Source: Papaver somniferum
Lineage: Eukaryota > Streptophyta > Magnoliopsida > Ranunculales > Papaveraceae
Reading direction: 5' to 3'
DNA: 64,000 nt
Assembly (NCBI RefSeq): GCF_003573695.1
Contig: NC_039358.1
Location: 10,086,326 to 10,150,325 of the forward strand
Under the pieces are notes generated by a model that saw nothing but the letters and a program-made list of their open reading frames with translations, was not told the DNA's origin and did not search any database. The translations under genes and the position numbers were made by a program. Positions 33,453 through 43,483 of this stretch are shown piece after piece; the first letter of the stretch is position 1; every line of letters starts with the position of its first letter.

Positions 33453-35696
33453 TGGTGGGCCCGGGAAAGCGTGTAAAATTGAAGCGTAATGAAAACGCGG
33501 GCCTACAGTAATACCGCAAGTGCACGGTCGTCGGTTGTAGCTCGTGCAAGTACGGGTCGATCCACAGAGACTGGGTGTGTTTTGGAGTTTTCTAGCTATT
33601 TTGGGCTCTAAATTGTTATTGTTGGGCTTTGGGTACCAATGGATTTTGGTAACCAATGGGTTATGATTGTGCTTTGGGCCTTTGAGTTCTTTGGGAATGA
33701 ACTGGGCTTTAGCTTTAGTTCAGTGGACTGATGGGCTTTTGGTCTTAGAAAGTGAACTGTTACAGTGGGCTTTAGTAATGACTCTGGGCTTCAGCAGTCT
33801 TTGAAATGAACTGTGGTCTTAGCTGAGCCAAGCTCAGTTGCAGCAGCAGCAGTGGCAGCTAGGGGTGAACAAGGCAGCACAGCAACAACAACAAGAACAG
33901 CATCCAACTAGAATGTAGTAACAAGAACAAGGAGAACAAGAATTGCTGCCCTTTAGCTTGAGCTAGGCTTTGAAGAGGAAGCAGCAGCAGCAGTGCAAAG
34001 AGGAAGGAAAGCAGACAGCTGCAGTAGTGGTGGCACTAAGCCAAGGTAACAGTGGCAATGAGGCACAAAGGCAGTTAACAGGAAACAATGGAAGGTGACA
34101 GACAGCACAAAAGCAAGGGAAACTACAAGCAATGAACAATGGAACCAAGGCCTAAGCCAAGGGCAGGGGAGATAGGAAGCTAACAAAGCAAAGCTAAGGC
34201 ATTCATCTAGAGTGGGAAGAGAACCAGCTTGCTCACAGTCACTAGTGAGCACTAGTTTCTCCCCACTGCTCAATCAACTCAATGCACTGAGATTTCTAGC
34301 CTAACATTCCACTAAACTAACATTACATGGAACACAAACATCAACAGGAACAACACACATTAACAGGACACATGTAAACAACATTTAACAGGAACAACAC
34401 ATCTCTTGATTATAGCACATGTAAACAACATCAACATTAACAGCACACATTTAACAGGAATTGATTGGAAACTGAAATTGAACATTAACAGAACAAAGTT
34501 CTGGACACTGGCTAGTCCAGCATATCTTTAACACTAATCCCACACCCATATTTATACCCAATACCCAATTAGGGTTTACAATCAAAATCCCCAAATTTGA
34601 GAAATTAGGGCTTTTAGAAATTGGAGAAATCTCACCTAATTCTCTGAAATTGTTGTCGACCCATAACTCCTCTGTACTTGTTCTTCCTCCTGCTCCAACA
34701 ACTCTACTGATGCCCTAACTCGAGGTGTTTTATCTGCCCTCACCTAGGTTTTAGTGAGGAAAGGTGAGAGATGGTAAAACAACTAGGTTAGGGGGATAGG
34801 GATTTCGGGCTTTGTTGCTGTCGAGTGAATGGGGTGGTGATGGTGATGGTATGGTGGTGGCAGAAGGTGGCAGGGAGAGGTGGTGGAGGTGGTTCTGATG
34901 CATAGCCTGTGAAGGAGAGGTGAAATCGATGTTTTGGGAGAAGGGTACGTTTGGGTAGCTGGTATAGGGTTTGGTGCTCCAGTGTGTGGCGGTTTCATCA
35001 AGTTCGATGATTTGCGATGCTTATCCGTGGGGTGTGGAGATGAAGATTGATCTAACGGATAAAAGTGAAGATGCTGGCAGCGACCGTTGGATGCAGATAT
35101 ACAACGAAATTAACGGCGCCAGATGGAGTTAGGTGTTATAGTGTTAAGCGGAAGTATCGAGGTTTGATGCGCAGGCAAAGAAGCGACCGTAGGATCTAAA
35201 TGTGATCTAATCTGAAGGCTTGGAATTTAGGCACTATGGTGTTTTGCAGGAGCTTCAGATTTTGATGCGCGATGAAGGAGCGACCATCGGATGATGAGAT
35301 GGATCCAATCCGACGGCTGAAGATGGAGGCGGTTTTGGTTATAGAAAATGGGTTTGGGTAAGGGTTTTGGGCCTTGGGTATGCCAAGCCCATATCTTCTT
35401 TAAGAACAATTCTTCCTTCTTGAGCCCATTCCTAGCTTTTTGGACGTGCGCTCCATTCTTTGCGGCTTCCTTGCGTAATTTCTTCCGGCTTCTCACTACT
35501 CTTCAGCTCTTTTCCGCTCCGCAAGTTATCCAGATTTTATTTATTACCTAAAAATGCAAAATTAAGTAAGAAAAATATTTATTCTTGAAAACAATGAAAA
35601 TACAGAATATGGGATAAAATGTAGAATTACTGCACAAAAGATGAGTTAAATTGCCAACAAAAAGGGATAAATATATACAATATTTGGCACTCATCA
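33453..35696 (-). repeat. 5' LTR of the young element
   Basis: 2244 bases, almost identical to 27187-29430. The largest cluster of differences is in the last 70 bases on the plus strand (near 35630-35660). Confidence 0.93.
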
Positions 35697-36185
35697 TTTA
35701 ACCAGACTTACTTGTGTTCGGAATCTGCGGATGAACATCGACGGGATTTCTCCAGGTAATTGAGTTACATTGGTAAGTTGTTGATACGACAAAATGTAAT
35801 CTTCAAAGTTGGACGGCTTGTTGGAAATCCTTTCGGGTATCGACATCGGCAGAGGGGATAATCCTAACTTTTCTTTGTTGCTGTGTACCCATGCGCGCCC
35901 CAGAATCATGTCGTAATTTGAAATTTCTTTGACAATGTAGAATTTTCCATGTGTTAAAGTGTCTCCCACCTTGATTTCAAGGGTGATGTAGCCATACGCG
36001 TCCATCTCCTCGCCTTCCAAGTTTTTTGACCACGGTTGGGGAACGGGTAGCCTCCTGTTTCGAAACTCCCGCATCTCTCAGGTTTTTGATGGTAATGATG
36101 TTGAAGTCAGAGGTCGCGTCGATTAATGTATTGTCGAGCTCGGCGTCCCTCAGATGAACCGTGGTCAGCAGTCCCCAGTTGCATT
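35697..36185 (-). pseudogene. Protease region of the inner gag element
   Basis: On the minus strand the region opens with GLLTTVHLRDAELDNTLIDA, and the active site reads LIDATSDFNII. The catalytic Asp is kept but the following Gly of D[ST]GA is not. A frame change near 36075 leads into an open part (36074-35697) with YGYITLEIKVGD and YDMILGRAWVHSN, the usual C-terminal half of Ty3/gypsy protease (ILGRxWL). The frame runs into the TTTAA insertion site of the young element. Confidence 0.7.
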
Positions 36186-36186
36186 T

Positions 36187-37005
36187 TCAAGCACCGCTTC
36201 TCGAGAGAGTTTGGGGTTCTGGCGTGGTTTCTTCAGTAGGAAAGAGTCGCTTGCCTGATACAACACGATTAAAATCTTTCAAGATATCTTGACGTTGTGT
36301 CTTGGAGAGATAGAGAATTCTGCACACATGCTGCATCATGGATTGCACAGTCTCGTGTACAGAGTCCCCAGAGACCATGCAATTTCTTACTGGGAGTGGA
36401 TCTCTGTGAACTCCTTCATTGCCCAGTTGAAGTTCTCCTGCTTCTATATTTTCTTTGAAGATATACTTTAGTTTGTTGCAGTCACTGGTCGGATGGTGGA
36501 CAAATTTGTGAGCGGTAATATTTGGGGTTTGCCATTTCCGCTTTGGTTGGTGGGCGTCTGGTAGGAGGTAGTATGATGGCGTCGTCTTGGATCCATGCTT
36601 CCAAGAGTTCAATCACTTCCTCAATTTGGAACGGGAAATCCAAGACGTTTTCTCCAGCTTCTTGATGTCGCATGAGAGCTTTAGCGGTAGTCTTCCGAGG
36701 CGGAGCTGCCTATCGTGTTGGCGGTTAGATTGATGTTCTGCCGCTGGAGCCTTCCTTTTTCCTCCTTCGTCTACCACGCTCACAGAGGAGGGACCAGTGT
36801 TGTATTGCTTATTGATGAGTCGTCTGTTCCATCGAGTTTCGCGTGCGTCCTCGCCTCTGGTTGGCCTGGTTCTTTCCAACAACGCTGGTGCTGTTGTGGA
36901 CAACCATTTTGCAGCTTCATGAAGTTCAGAGAACGTATGGAATCGCAGATTCTCTAGTAAGGCTCGGTAGATTGGGATCATGCCATTGATGCAAGAATCC
37001 ACCAT
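36187..37005 (-). pseudogene. Gag C-terminal part and nucleocapsid, frameshifted
   Basis: From 37005 the frame continues capsid sequence (MVDSCINGMIPIYRALLENL, then FSELHEAAKWL) and a basic region. A second frame (36673-36482) carries FPFQIEEVIELLEAW and PKYYRSQ, and a third resumes with HKFVHHPTSDCNKLKYIF, a zinc-knuckle-like CxxH/HPTxxC pattern. At least three frame changes and one stop make it non-functional as read. Confidence 0.7.
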
Positions 37006-38057
37006 GGGTCATGACAATCCAGTGCTTGAATTCTGAATCTTTTGACAAAATCATTCGGATGTTCGTTGTTTCGTTGGAACATCCTTCCTAGATATGAGAA
37101 GGTAATTTGCTCAAACACAAAGAAGTACTTCTTGTAGAAAACCACAACCATGTCAAACCAGTTGGGAATGCTTCCTGGCGTAATACTGTTATACCATGTG
37201 TATGCTCTTCCAGTAAGTGATTTCGAAAATTCCCTAAAACGGAGAACGTGATTGTATTCGTGCTCCCCCAGGGACTCGAGGAATCGAGATACATGTTCAC
37301 GCGCATTACCGGTGCCATCATATAGAGAGAATTGAGGGGAAGAGTACCCCCTTGGAAGAGGAATTCTTTGTACTTTCGGAGGATACGGGGGTTGATGCTG
37401 ATGTATGTCCATAGAATCGCTTTTGTCTCGGTTTCGGAGAAGTTGTTCCAAATCTTCTCGTGTGACAAAATTGGACGGTTGATTTCTCTCAGCTGGAGTT
37501 CCTGGGATAGTCTCTTCGTCTACAAGGGTGCGCCCTGTTTAGGTGCTGGCGCTAGGAGTATTGGAGGTGTTCCTCATGGGCTCTGGCTGGTGTGATGCTT
37601 GTGGTAGCTGCTCCGTTAGTGTCTTGAGAAAAAAAAGCACCTCATTTTGAGTCGAGGCCATGTCTGTTTGGGATCTAGCGAGAACCTCCTGTCTTTCCCT
37701 CAAATCAGCAATAGTGATATAGGATCGGCTCCCCCTGGGTCCTCCAGTTTCTCGTCCTGACGGCGGAGTAGCTCCGGCTCTGGTAACGGTTAGAGGTGTC
37801 ATACTTGACGAAATATTTGGAGCGGTGGCAGCGGATATGGCTCTGGTGATTGGAGGTGTAACACCTGAAGGAGCATTTTTCGCGGCAGAGGCTTTGGCTC
37901 TGGTAACCGAAGGTGTAACGCCTGATGGAACATTCTCCGTGTTGTTGTTGTTGACATGTGGCGTATTAGCACCACTGGAAGGAACGTTAACACCGAGAAT
38001 AATTTCGACGCCAGTGTTCTCGGGGTTTGTCGTTGATCCGGACCTGAATTCTACCAT
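36978..38057 (-). pseudogene. Gag N-terminal and core part, one in-frame stop
   Basis: ATG at 38057 opens a Thr/Ser/Pro/Asn-rich segment with three copies of a VPSGVTPxxTRA-like motif and a helical ADLRERQEVLARSQTDMAS stretch. The frame has one TAA at 37541-37539 and then continues, same phase, through EDLEQLLRNRDKSD, PQFSLYDGTGNAREHVSRFL and YTWYNSITPGSIPNWF to 36978. This is the capsid core, clearly related to that of the outer element. A frameshift near 36995 passes to the next piece. Confidence 0.78.
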
Positions 38058-38127
38058 CTTGAGATCTGGGTTGAAGGATAAGATCGAGAGTTGAGAAATT
38101 GATATTGTAACCGAGAGATTAATCTCC

Positions 38128-38143
38128 CACCGTGGTCGCCAAT
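38128..38143 (-). other. Primer binding site of the inner gag element
   Basis: On the minus strand ATTGGCGACCACGGTG directly follows the LTR end CTCAAACA. Confidence 0.65.
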
Positions 38144-40231
38144 TGTTTGAGGGTGAAAACCGTTTCTGCTGATTTTGGTACTTTTGGGTGTGTGGATGAG
38201 AAACGAATCTAAACCCTAAACAATATACTGCACGGGAGTACTTTTGATTCGAAGATCAATTTGTACAATCCTGGCCTAAACCAAGAAATGGCCATTCCAG
38301 GCTTACTTCGGTCACAAGTGAAGGAGAAGGGTTGGTCTTAGGGAGGGAAGCGAATAAAGTGTTGAGACCAGAAGAGTTGATTCTGGAAATATGGGTGTTT
38401 TGTGACTTGTATCATAAAGTAGAACTGGTGATCTGGATGGAAAGTTACTAGGTGATTTCTAGATACTGTGTGTTGCCGACCAAAAACTTGTTGTTTGGTG
38501 GAAATAGGTGGAACCTATTTATACAAGTCATAGTGAAACGTACCATGGTCTCGTAGGAAGTGGAAACGATTGAGTGGTGGAAGAAAAGAGTAACGTCTAA
38601 CCGCCAGACGTTATGTTTCCATGATGAAGAAAGTGAATTCGTGTAACCGCCGGTCATTACTCTTCCATGATGAAGGAAATGAATTTTTTACACCGTTACT
38701 TTTCACCACCACTAATTATGCTACATCATGACACTTTCTTATAACGGGCGCATTGCACGCCGCACGCTGTAAACCGCCAAACCAATACCCTGATGAGCAT
38801 CCCCCAGTTTGTGACATATTTTGATGTCTCGAGTGTTTTCATGGAAAACATGTAGCACTTTGCTACGTGTGGAAAGTTAAAATTGAGAGGCTTGCCGCAG
38901 GTAAATAGCATGTAATGCTAGGCTCGTCTTGGCTATTCGCCTAAAACTTGTCGCGAGCTCATCAGTTCGGTGGCGAACTTGGATGGCTGAGATTGCATCT
39001 CATGAAAAAGGATGTCCATTAATTATGGACAATTCTTGTTGTATAGCGAAGTGGTGTCATCGACATGCTAATGGCATGCCAGTGGCGTAGCCATGGCATG
39101 GCAGCATAGCGGCATGATAGTAGTCGCGACATAATGGTATGCCAGTGATGTTGCGGCATGGAAAAAGCTGAACGTTGTTTGGCGTGGCCAAGGCGTCCTG
39201 GAGTCGGACCCAGTTGTGGCGTGGCAACGTTGGCCATGTTGCCACGCCAATCCCGTTTCTCTGGGAACGTTGTTTGGCTTTGGTAGCAATTTTCTCAAAT
39301 TAGGGTTTGTCGAATACCTTAGTTAGTGCGCGTGGCATGCGGCTACGACATGGCGCTACTTTTGTGCAAATGGCGTCATGGATATGCCAAAGGAACCATG
39401 GCAAGTCCATAGTGTGGAAACGGCCACAGGAGTAGGAATTTCCGTGTGGTGGCTATAGTTTAGTGGTAAGAATTCCACGAAGTGGCATGTTTGCGAGGTA
39501 GCATGTTGCGAAGTTGGCATGTTGCGAAGTTGCCGCGATAGGGTGCGTTTGACCTTTAATGTATGGTGGCAAGTTTAGAGCAACCTGATTGGCCACAAAA
39601 GGGGGCCCGCCAAACATAAGGCGCGACCACACTTCTGGTGAGAGTGTGGCGCCTTTAGGGCGACCTTATTGGTCGATGGGAAGTGGGGCCGGCAAGCTAG
39701 GGCATGGCCGCACTTCTAGTGCGCTGCGGCGGATTTAATTAATTTTGACAAGCAAGGTCTGGTGCGTTGCGCGACGCGCGAAACTCTAACTTCTGCAAGT
39801 TAGTCAGGACGATTGACTGACTTCTATGTGTCGACACAGAGTTCTTTTAAGTTTGTTACAAGAGAGCAGCATGCTTTTCTGATTGAATACTTTATGCAAA
39901 GATCTTATTCTTAATACTTGGAGATTCGTGCTACTCTACTGCGAGTGAACACAAATCGTCATGCCATATCAACATTAAGAGTTCATCCGGGGAACATAAC
40001 GTAGAAGGCATTCAAAGGAACTTATATTAGGTGAATATACGCGAGGCGCCGAAATTTACAGAACATATGGGATTCGCCAGTCTGGATAAATTTCATGTAA
40101 GTATATTGAACGACTCAATAAATTTGCCAGTGGAGAGGTTAGCACACGTGGCTCTGTTTCCTTGCAGAGTGACGTCACATCAGAAGCAAGGTTTTACGAT
40201 TTTAACCCTAAGCTAAAAACCACCATCAACA
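38144..40231 (-). repeat. 5' LTR of the inner gag element
   Basis: 2088 bases, plus-strand start TGTTTGAGGG and end CATCAACA. It lacks the minisatellite expansion of the partner copy. Confidence 0.88.
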
Positions 40232-40235
40232 ACGA

Positions 40236-41090
40236 GTCACAATAGTAAAAGGATTCGGGGGGCATGCCCAGAAATATATTGGAATCGTTAACCTGGTCAT
40301 GAAGATCGGCCATATCCAAGCGCCCACACCATTTTATATGCTAGAAGACGATACCACATTCCATGTATTACTAGGGCGAGGATGGCTACTCCACCACAAG
40401 GTGGTGGCGTCAACATACCACCAATGCGTCAAGACTAACATAGGAGGTAAGCCGTACCGGATTCCAGCTACTAGCAATCCTTTTGACCCAGAGGAAGCTT
40501 ACATGGCGGACGCTGTTTTCTATGATGAACCAAAGGAAACAGACGAAGTGCCTGAAGTGCAACTCATCTTGCTACCTAAATGGGGAGAAAAAGAAGAATA
40601 ACGGAAGACAGCCAAGTCTGTGTTTAGCCCATCTAGAATAGTATTCCCCACTGAAAGAAAGAGGAAGCAAGAGGAGCAGCCCAAATTCCAGCGCTTCTCT
40701 AAGCCGGATGGGGGATACGTGTATCGATTATAACAACTAATTGAGGGAGTGTCCGCAGACGAACAAGACTGCGCAGAAGTATCAAGGAATGAAACGGAGA
40801 CCCCCTCTGAAAGTGCAGAGCAAAGCTTGGTCGAGCTACTCTATAGCGCGATTGATGACGAGGAGTTGCGGGATCAGCTCACAGACGCAACCACTAGAAC
40901 CATAGAAGAACGGACGCCAGAAGACCTTACTATGGATGGAACCAAGGTCAAAACACTCATCAATGGTAAATGGTTGAAAATTTCACGCCTGAACCCCTCA
41001 ATGTATAAACATCTGCTTCAAGCAATAAAAGTAAGTTATCAAAAGTGGTGTGAATATACAAAAGGTCTCAGGTTAGCCAAGGGCGCCTAA
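40236..41090 (+). pseudogene. Second half of protease and pol tail of the outer element
   Basis: The frame cut at 21757 resumes here as VTIVKGFGGHAQKYIG and reaches FHVLLGRGWLLHHKVV, the protease C-terminal ILGRxWL motif. TAA codons at 40599-40601 and near 40731 interrupt the same frame, which then continues to 41090 through ESAEQSLVELLYSAIDDEEL and LINGKWLKISRLNPSMY. The NGKWLK piece resembles the extreme end of pol. Nothing from reverse transcriptase or integrase lies between, so an internal deletion joins protease to the tail. Confidence 0.65.
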
Positions 41091-41870
41091 ACGACTGACA
41101 AGTTTACAAAAGGTCTCAGGTCAGCCAAGGGCACCTGATTGACTGACAAATTTATAAAAGTTCTCAGGTCATCCAAGGGCGCCTGATTAACTGACAAATC
41201 TACAAAAGGTCTCAGGTTATCCAAGTGCGCCTGATTGACTGACAAATCTACAAAAGGTCTCAGGTTAGCCAAAGGCGTCTGATCGACTAACAAGTTTACA
41301 AAAGGTTTGAGGTCAGCCAAGGGCGCCTGATTGACTAACAAATCTACAAAAGGTATCAGGTTAGTGAAAGGCGCCTGATCGACTGATAAATCTACAAAAA
41401 CTCTCAAGTTAGCTAAAGGCGCCTGATCGACTGACAAATCTACAAAAGGTCTCAGGTTAGCCAAGGGCGCCTGGTCGACAGACAAATCTACAAAAGGTCT
41501 CAGGTTATCCAAGGCCGCCTGATCAACTGACAAATATACAAAAGGTCTCAGGTTAGCCAAGTGCGCCTGATCGACTGACAAATCTACAAAAGATCTCAGG
41601 TTATCAGAAGGCGCCTGATCGACTGACAAATCTACAAAAGGTCTCATGATATCAAACGGCGCCTGATTGGCTGACAAATCTATAAAAGGTCACAAGTTAT
41701 CCGAAGGCGCCTAATTGACTGACAAATCTACAAAAGGTCCCAGGGCGCTAGATTGACTGACAAATCTACAAAAGATCTCAGGTCATCCAAAGGCATTTGA
41801 TTGACTGGAAACCTACAAAAGGTATCAGGTCAGCCAAGGGCACCTGATTGACTGATGAATCTACAACATC
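41058..41870. repeat. 48-bp tandem array, about 17 units
   Basis: The unit is of the form CAAAAGGTCTCAGG(T)TAGCCAAG, GGCGCCTGATCGACTGACAA, ATCTA. Starts fall every 48 bases (41058, 41106, 41154...). Because 48 is a multiple of three, a minus-strand frame stays open over 41677-41087 as a 16-residue repeat (LSVDQAPLANLRPFVD). Tandem arrays between pol and the 3' LTR are known in Tat-lineage elements. Confidence 0.9.
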
Positions 41871-41899
41871 ACGGAAACTCTGAAAACACCTAGTGATTG

Positions 41900-42345
41900 A
41901 CGGATAAGCGCGTTTTACCAACGCTCACCACACCCGATACCCTCTAAATAAAAAGAGGGGGAAGTAGGCGCGTTTCACTAACGATCGCCCCACCTAACAC
42001 CCTTTCAATAAAAAGAAGGGGGAGTAGGCGTGTTTCACTAACTCCCACCCCACCCAACATCCTTCCAATAGAAAGAGGGGGAGTAGGCGCGTTTCCCTAA
42101 CACCCACCCCATCTAACAACCTTCCAATAGAAAGAAGGGGGAGTAGGCGCGTTTCACTAACGCCCACCCCACCCAAAAACTTTCCAATAGAAAGAAGGGG
42201 GAGTATGCGCGTTTCACTAACGCCCACCCCACCCAATACCCTTTCAATATAGAAGGGGGAGTAGGCGCATTTCACTAACGCCAAACCCACCCAACACCCT
42301 CCCAATAATTTAAAAAAAAAAGGGGAAGAGGAGGCGTGTTTCACT
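41900..42345. repeat. About 60-bp tandem array, seven units
   Basis: Units read GGCGCGTTTCACTAACGCCC, ACCCCACCCAACACCC, then TTTCAATAAAAAGAAGGGGG. Each unit ends in an imperfect hairpin (CCCTTTC / GAAAGGGG around AATA). It follows the 48-bp array within the outer element. Confidence 0.85.
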
Positions 42346-42595
42346 AGGGTGTTAACCCTCTTTTATCAGTGATGACCCCCCTCATAAAAGAGGGAGGGAG
42401 TACGCATACCCTAAAGAGAGAGAAATGTGAGAGGCAGGGAGTAAGCGCATTCAAAAAAAAAAGTGAGAGAAGGGGAAGAGAACAATACTTCAACTTAAAA
42501 GCAAAAACTATTCATAGTGATTCAGAACAAACACAAAAGGAAACAAAGGAACCAAGCGCCAAAACAAAAGACAACACTACAGAGGGATACACAAC

Positions 42596-42877
42596 CTAAT
42601 CAGTCATTAATGCCCGATAACAAGCAATATCCGCATCCAAAGCTTCCACCATCAAACGTCCATCATCACATTGGGCAGTAGCCAAACGAAGATCCTGATC
42701 AGCTTGATGCACTTCATAACGTTCCACGAATTGGGCGTGCATGGATTCCATTTTTGTTAGCCTATGCTCACGAAGCGCCTCGACTTCGACCTTCACTAAC
42801 AACAGGCGCTCCAATTCCGCCTTTTTGAACATTGAAACCAGTGCAGGGACATGCGCTAAGGTCAAAAACGTACCCAT
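42596..42877 (-). CDS. Antisense 93-aa frame of the outer gag element
   Basis: An intact minus-strand frame opens with ATG at 42877 (MGTFLTLAHVPALVSMFKKA) and continues as a probable coiled coil (LERLLLVKVEVEALREHRL, KMESMHAQFVERYEVHQADQ) to LMTD. It runs against gag. A TATATAAAG lies about 100 bases upstream. Position between the tandem arrays and the 3' LTR equals that of the antisense frame in the inner element. No known domain is recognised. It may be an extra protein of this lineage, a captured fragment, or chance. Confidence 0.45.
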   Translation of the reverse strand: MGTFLTLAHVPALVSMFKKAELERLLLVKVEVEALREHRLTKMESMHAQFVERYEVHQADQDLRLATAQCDDGRLMVEALDADIACYRALMTD

Positions 42878-42974
42878 GAAGAGAATGGGTCATCTAAGTA
42901 AAATATCCTATGGAAAGAAGCAAAAACAGAAAACAAGGTGCTTGCAACGAATGATCGGATAGAAGGAATGATAC

Positions 42975-42983
42975 CTTTATATA
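42975..42983 (-). promoter_or_regulatory. TATA box for the antisense frame
   Basis: TATATAAAG on the minus strand, followed after about 30 bases by a pyrimidine-rich stretch and after about 100 bases by the ATG at 42877. Spacing is right for a plant core promoter. Other upstream motifs are not evident. Confidence 0.4.
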
Positions 42984-43106
42984 GAGAAGGTCACCATAAA
43001 TGACATGGTAACCGCCCCGCCTCTTGCGACGCGTGGTTATCGAGAATGCATGATGGTTTGACTATTGGGTCATCTAAAACAATTGACCCAATAGTCAGGG
43101 GACTAA

Positions 43107-43483
43107 TTTTGATACATGAAAAATATTCCCCCTTAGCCGGGCTAATATGCCCTTGAAAGGGAGACAAACCCAACATGAGACATGGGGACTTGGGGACTAA
43201 AGTCCAAGTCCACCAAGAAAGTATCCATAAGATGGAAAGTACAAGGGAGGAATTAAAAGGAAAGGAGGAGTTTTTATTAGAGAAGGAATGACATTAGTAG
43301 TAATTAAAGGAGTTTAGGACACATGGCATGATGTTATGAAAGGAAGGGGCTTTTGGAAAGTCCATATAAAGAAGGACTAGGTACAATGGAAAGACAACTC
43401 TCTCTCTTACTATTCTTGGAAAAGTGAGGTCACTTGGTTAGATAGGACGGGTAGAACCTCAAACCTAAATTCACCCTTCAACA
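43107..43483 (+). repeat. 3' LTR of the outer gag element
   Basis: Preceded by AGTCAGGGGACTAA, a weak polypurine tract. The first bases have drifted to TTTTGATACATG; the end TTCAACA at 43483 is conserved. Confidence 0.88.

Larger units (their letters stand above)
27187..35696 (-). mobile_element. Young non-autonomous LTR retrotransposon with one long frame
   Basis: LTRs of 2244 bases lie at 33453-35696 (5' on the minus strand) and 27187-29430 (3'). I count about 20 differences, giving roughly 99% identity. TTTAA flanks both sides (27182-27186 and 35697-35701), a perfect target duplication. On the minus strand the LTR starts TGATGAGTGCC and ends GGGCCCACCA. A TTGGCGCCGCTGCCGGGG primer site lies five bases past the 5' LTR, and TTTGGGGGTATT is the polypurine tract before the 3' LTR. 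The 4.0-kb interior has a gag-like frame but no protease, reverse transcriptase or integrase. It depends on another element's enzymes and is the latest insertion in this nest. Confidence 0.93.
21758..40231 (-). mobile_element. Second gag-bearing LTR retrotransposon, nested, minus strand
   Basis: LTRs lie at 38144-40231 (5' on the minus strand) and 21758-24097 (3'). On the plus strand they start TGTTTGAGGG and end CATCAACA. Flanks are GCGAG (21753-21757) and ACGAG (40232-40236), differing in one base. Removing the element and one flank restores the outer protease frame, which proves the insertion. A TTGGCGACCACGG primer site follows the 5' LTR. Coding order on the minus strand is gag, nucleocapsid-like part, protease, then only a short pol tail; reverse transcriptase and integrase core are missing. 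An antisense frame lies near the 3' LTR. A third element sits at 27187-35696. Confidence 0.85.
19640..43483 (+). mobile_element. Gag-bearing, RT-less LTR retrotransposon (outer nest level)
   Basis: Two near-identical LTRs of about 375 bases lie at 19640-20010 and about 43107-43483, starting TGTTGATACATG and ending TTCAACA. Flanks ATACG (19635-19639) and ATATG (43484-43488) agree at four of five bases. The order is LTR, TTTGGCGACCAC primer site, gag, zinc-knuckle-like stretch, protease, short pol tail, two tandem-repeat arrays, antisense frame, LTR. Reverse transcriptase, RNase H and integrase core are absent, so it resembles the non-autonomous TR-GAG class derived from Ty3/gypsy elements, probably of the Tat side. 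Without the nested copy (21758-40231) it is about 5.4 kb. Confidence 0.85.

Noticed and set aside
41994..42344. Minus-strand Gly/Val-rich frame
   Set aside because: A by-product of the roughly 60-base array; its unit length is not a multiple of three and the frame drifts.
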